Positions 61,301 through 64,000 of a DNA stretch of 64,000 nucleotides are shown piece by piece (the first letter of the stretch is position 1; every line of letters begins with the position of its first letter). A program made the position numbers and the translations under genes. The DNA lies in assembly GCA_963921935.1 (NCBI GenBank), contig OY998178.1, forward strand, positions 44,384,951 to 44,448,950. Direction: 5' to 3'. The notes beneath the pieces are model-generated. The model did no database searches, was not told the DNA's origin, and saw only the letters and a list, made by a program, of their open reading frames with translations. The stretch is from Galeruca laticollis (Eukaryota > Arthropoda > Insecta > Coleoptera > Chrysomelidae).

Positions 61301-64000
61301 TAAAGTAGGCTTGTATGCCTATCAATTGCGTTTCTTATGTCAGTAGGACAATCGCGAAGTTGTTACCTTGATTACTATGAAATTGTATACTTTAAAATCA
61401 GATTACAGCTGTAGGATTACGTTGTCTACAGCCGACATAATTCTTTTCTTAATGAGATTTTACTTATTATTGGTATAACAGTTATTGGCCTGATCTTAGT
61501 TACTACGGTTGATGATGGAATTTTGCCAAGTAGGAAAAATTATTTCAGTTTACTGAGAATAAATCTAAAAATACTGTCTTACTCTGGAGCTAAATTTTTA
61601 CCTGAATATACAAACTTTGTAGTATCACTTGTTGATCAGAGGTTGTCTCCGTACTGCTGCCCGTGCTATACTACTTTCCCAACTTATTTTAGTGGTAAGA
61701 ATATAAGTAGTAAGTCGAAAGTACAAGTAACAAAGTTTTGTTTTAAACAAAAAAATCAAGTAAAAAAACTGTCTGTTGTTGTCACAGATCCGATAGTTTT
61801 ATAAACAACAAGTTGTGTCATCATTTTCTTATGTTTTATTCTACTTCTTGTTCCATGTCCGTGATCGAACGTATGCGACCTCTCACTTTACCCGTGTTTC
61901 ACTCTCCAGTAACCACAGTTAGAAGGGACCTACAGGTTAACAAAGGATTCGAACGTCTATTTTGAGCGGATGTTCTAGGCCGAATACTGTCTGTAGTTTG
62001 CCATTGTCTTCCAACAGGTGGCGCAACAAATTTTTATATTTGATATTGCCCGGTCCTGGGTGTTTGAACTGGGATCGTCTTGGTTAACACACCGAGTACC
62101 ATTCCGCTCGACATTCTTCTTATATCTGCGAGACCTTGTCTGCTTTTATTGATTGTGAGGTTGTATGAATGTTCTTTTTCACAGTATTGTAGCATGATAA
62201 AAATACAATGTTTTTTTTGTATTGTATTATACGAGTAACTCACGGAGGTGCAATAATTCGGTTGAGCCACCCACTGAGTATGCAACTTTATACACATTTC
62301 TGTATAGTTGGTTGCATAAGGGAATTAACTATGGGTTTTAAAATTATTTAAGCATATCCTGGAATAACGGGATTCAAATAATTAAATTGGTGTCTAGAGT
62401 AATATTTTTATTAATATTTTTCATGTGATTTAACCAATCCATGAGTATTTTATCATTTTATGTGGGGATTTTATTTGACTGCCATTGGTAACACTGATTG
62501 TAAATGTCAATGGTAGAGGGAAGCTAAAATTATTGAAACCACTTGTCTGATACTTTTCGAATGATTAAGTTGAGTGTCAATTAGGACAAGTCGTGAGTAT
62601 AAAAAAATGGTTGGTGGCACATGGTTTAATCCATTTATTTTCGGGACTATCGTGGTGAAAAGCCCTTGGTAAGAAGGTAAGCTTTCATCTTGTATATATT
62701 TTTTACGGCTATAACCCCAATTTCTTTTTAGGGTTTTTCTATACACCATAGTTTTTTACATACAAGTTTTTACAATATTTTTTGCCAAATGGATATGGTT
62801 TAATAGTTTTTATGGGTGATGGTAATCAATGATAGGATGATCATGTCCAGATTTTAAGAAGCCTCAAATTTCGGATGTTTCCTGTATGGGATATATTCTC
62901 GTATGGATAGCTGACAGGCTGTTCTCTGTTCAGGGTTGTAGAGACGTGTCGTACCTCGGATTACGATTAACGTTACAGAGCGACAAGAGCTTTTAACGGC
63001 GTTTCCAGTTTAAAGGACGAAGCTGGACTTATGTTTATTGGTGACAACTGCGGAATAATTCCATTATGGACAACGATTATTAACCGCATAGCTGAATCTT
63101 GTTCCATAAGTCAGATGTTGCTTGTCAATTAAGCCAATTGACGTTTAGTAGTTTGGACACTAACCGCAAGTAACATTTAAAGTTTTATTTGTTTTTATCT
63201 GAACTTTGAGCAAATTATTCATTTTATAACTTCATGTTTTAACGTTTAATGACGCATTAACTTTTATTTTCCACTATTTAGTAACTTCACATTCTTATAA
63301 AAAAGACGTCTATCAATTCACAATTCTATTATTACATTCTTTCAACTTTTTAGAGTTGAAATATCAACTTTGTTATCGCATATCGCCCTGAAATTATATT
63401 TCAGCTTAATCTTACTATATAAGAGTTACTTTTGATGTATTTGGTTATATCTTGTTAATTATTACAGTTGTAAGGCTGTAACTGGTATACCATTTACATG
63501 TTACTAAAGATTTAGTGTATTGTACATAATAATTTCAGTTAGTGGATAACATTAGAAATTGTTAAACATTTTAAATTAACCGACTATTGATAACTGATTA
63601 TCAGTTCATAATTAGAGTTGATCACCTCATATTTATTGAGACAGGTTATTAAACTGTTTCATTGGCAATAAAATGTGTTTTATTTGATCCACAAACGTAA
63701 AAGCAAAACGATATAAATAACATATTTGAAAAGTTACAATAGCTAATATTTTCATTATTGGTTTCTTGATTAATCAGTAAGTTTCTTGAATGTCCTACTA
63801 ATCAAGTGGCGCCTCAAAAAAATAATACAGGTCAAGCTTTCAAATATTCCTCACTAACTCACAGCCTTATGCTCTCCGGCGAAAAGCGAACCTTTGGCAA
63901 TGTAACCTCACTTCTTGTAGTAACAACAGCAAGGTAAGGTTACAGTATGATAATTTGTACTTTTGAGACCAGTGGTTTTCACTTTTACATTCATCCATCT
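61301..64000. other. No recognised gene
   Basis: Includes a 93-codon frame at 61523-61804 with no family motif, the tRNA-like head at 62.0-62.1 kb, and a compact nonrepetitive block at 62930-63140 (TCGTACCTCGGATTACGATT; CCATTATGGACAACGATTAT). The rest is AT-rich. Confidence 0.45.
62040..62115 (-). other. tRNA-like (SINE head) sequence
   Basis: On the minus strand, AGCGGAATGGTACTCGG resembles an A-box region and CAGTTCAAACACC a B-box, about 30 bases apart. No full cloverleaf and no terminator were seen. Confidence 0.35.

Overview
This is AT-rich nuclear DNA from an animal, most likely an insect. The grounds are Penelope-like elements, a PIF/Harbinger transposon with a MADF/BESS partner gene, R1-, jockey- and RTE-type LINEs, and mariner-related transposases. 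I recognise no intact host gene, CRISPR array or operon. Nearly every long reading frame is mobile-element debris, and most are broken by stops or frameshifts. Introns with GT/AG borders occur in three element genes.

Layout. 0-12 kb: a minus-strand Gag running off the left edge, a degenerate short-motif array, a dispersed repeat split by a Penelope-like foldback, a transposase remnant and a 914-bp mariner-type MITE. 12-22 kb: a ~143-bp tandem repeat, an internally deleted Penelope-like element (PLE), and a second PLE built as an inverted repeat. 22-31 kb: a DDE transposase pseudogene, R1-like and RTE-like LINE remnants, a GC-rich island and a ~175-bp satellite. 32-41 kb: more PLE foldbacks, the second copy of the dispersed repeat, and a Ty3/gypsy-type gag-pol between inverted, LTR-like arms. 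43.3-46.7 kb: a structurally complete Harbinger element. 46.8-49.3 kb: LINE tails, a tRNA-like sequence split by a LINE, and another transposase pseudogene. 49.8-57.1 kb: a candidate ~7.3-kb element ending in inverted arrays of a ~160-bp repeat and containing a tyrosine-recombinase gene. 57-64 kb: a two-copy tandem repeat, a gypsy RNase H-integrase remnant and mostly featureless DNA.

Two things stand out. First, at least seven different sequence families carry the same hammerhead-ribozyme-like arrangement: CTGANGA or a near match, a hairpin, GAA, then a short palindrome and H. Several are paired in inverted orientation. One is tied to PLE coding sequence by a recognisable C-terminus, and two others lie beside PLE reverse-transcriptase or N-terminal fragments. 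Second, the Harbinger transposase gene is interrupted by a 324-bp PLE-derived insertion, which itself carries a nearly identical inverted ~205-bp copy of that same transposase gene. The junctions show TCCA/TGGA microhomology, and an imperfect target duplication surrounds the insertion.

Inside Harbinger, the MADF/BESS gene (plus strand) and the transposase gene (minus strand) interlock: the second transposase exon lies in the MADF intron, and the second MADF exon lies in the transposase intron. All family assignments come from reading motifs by eye; no database was searched.
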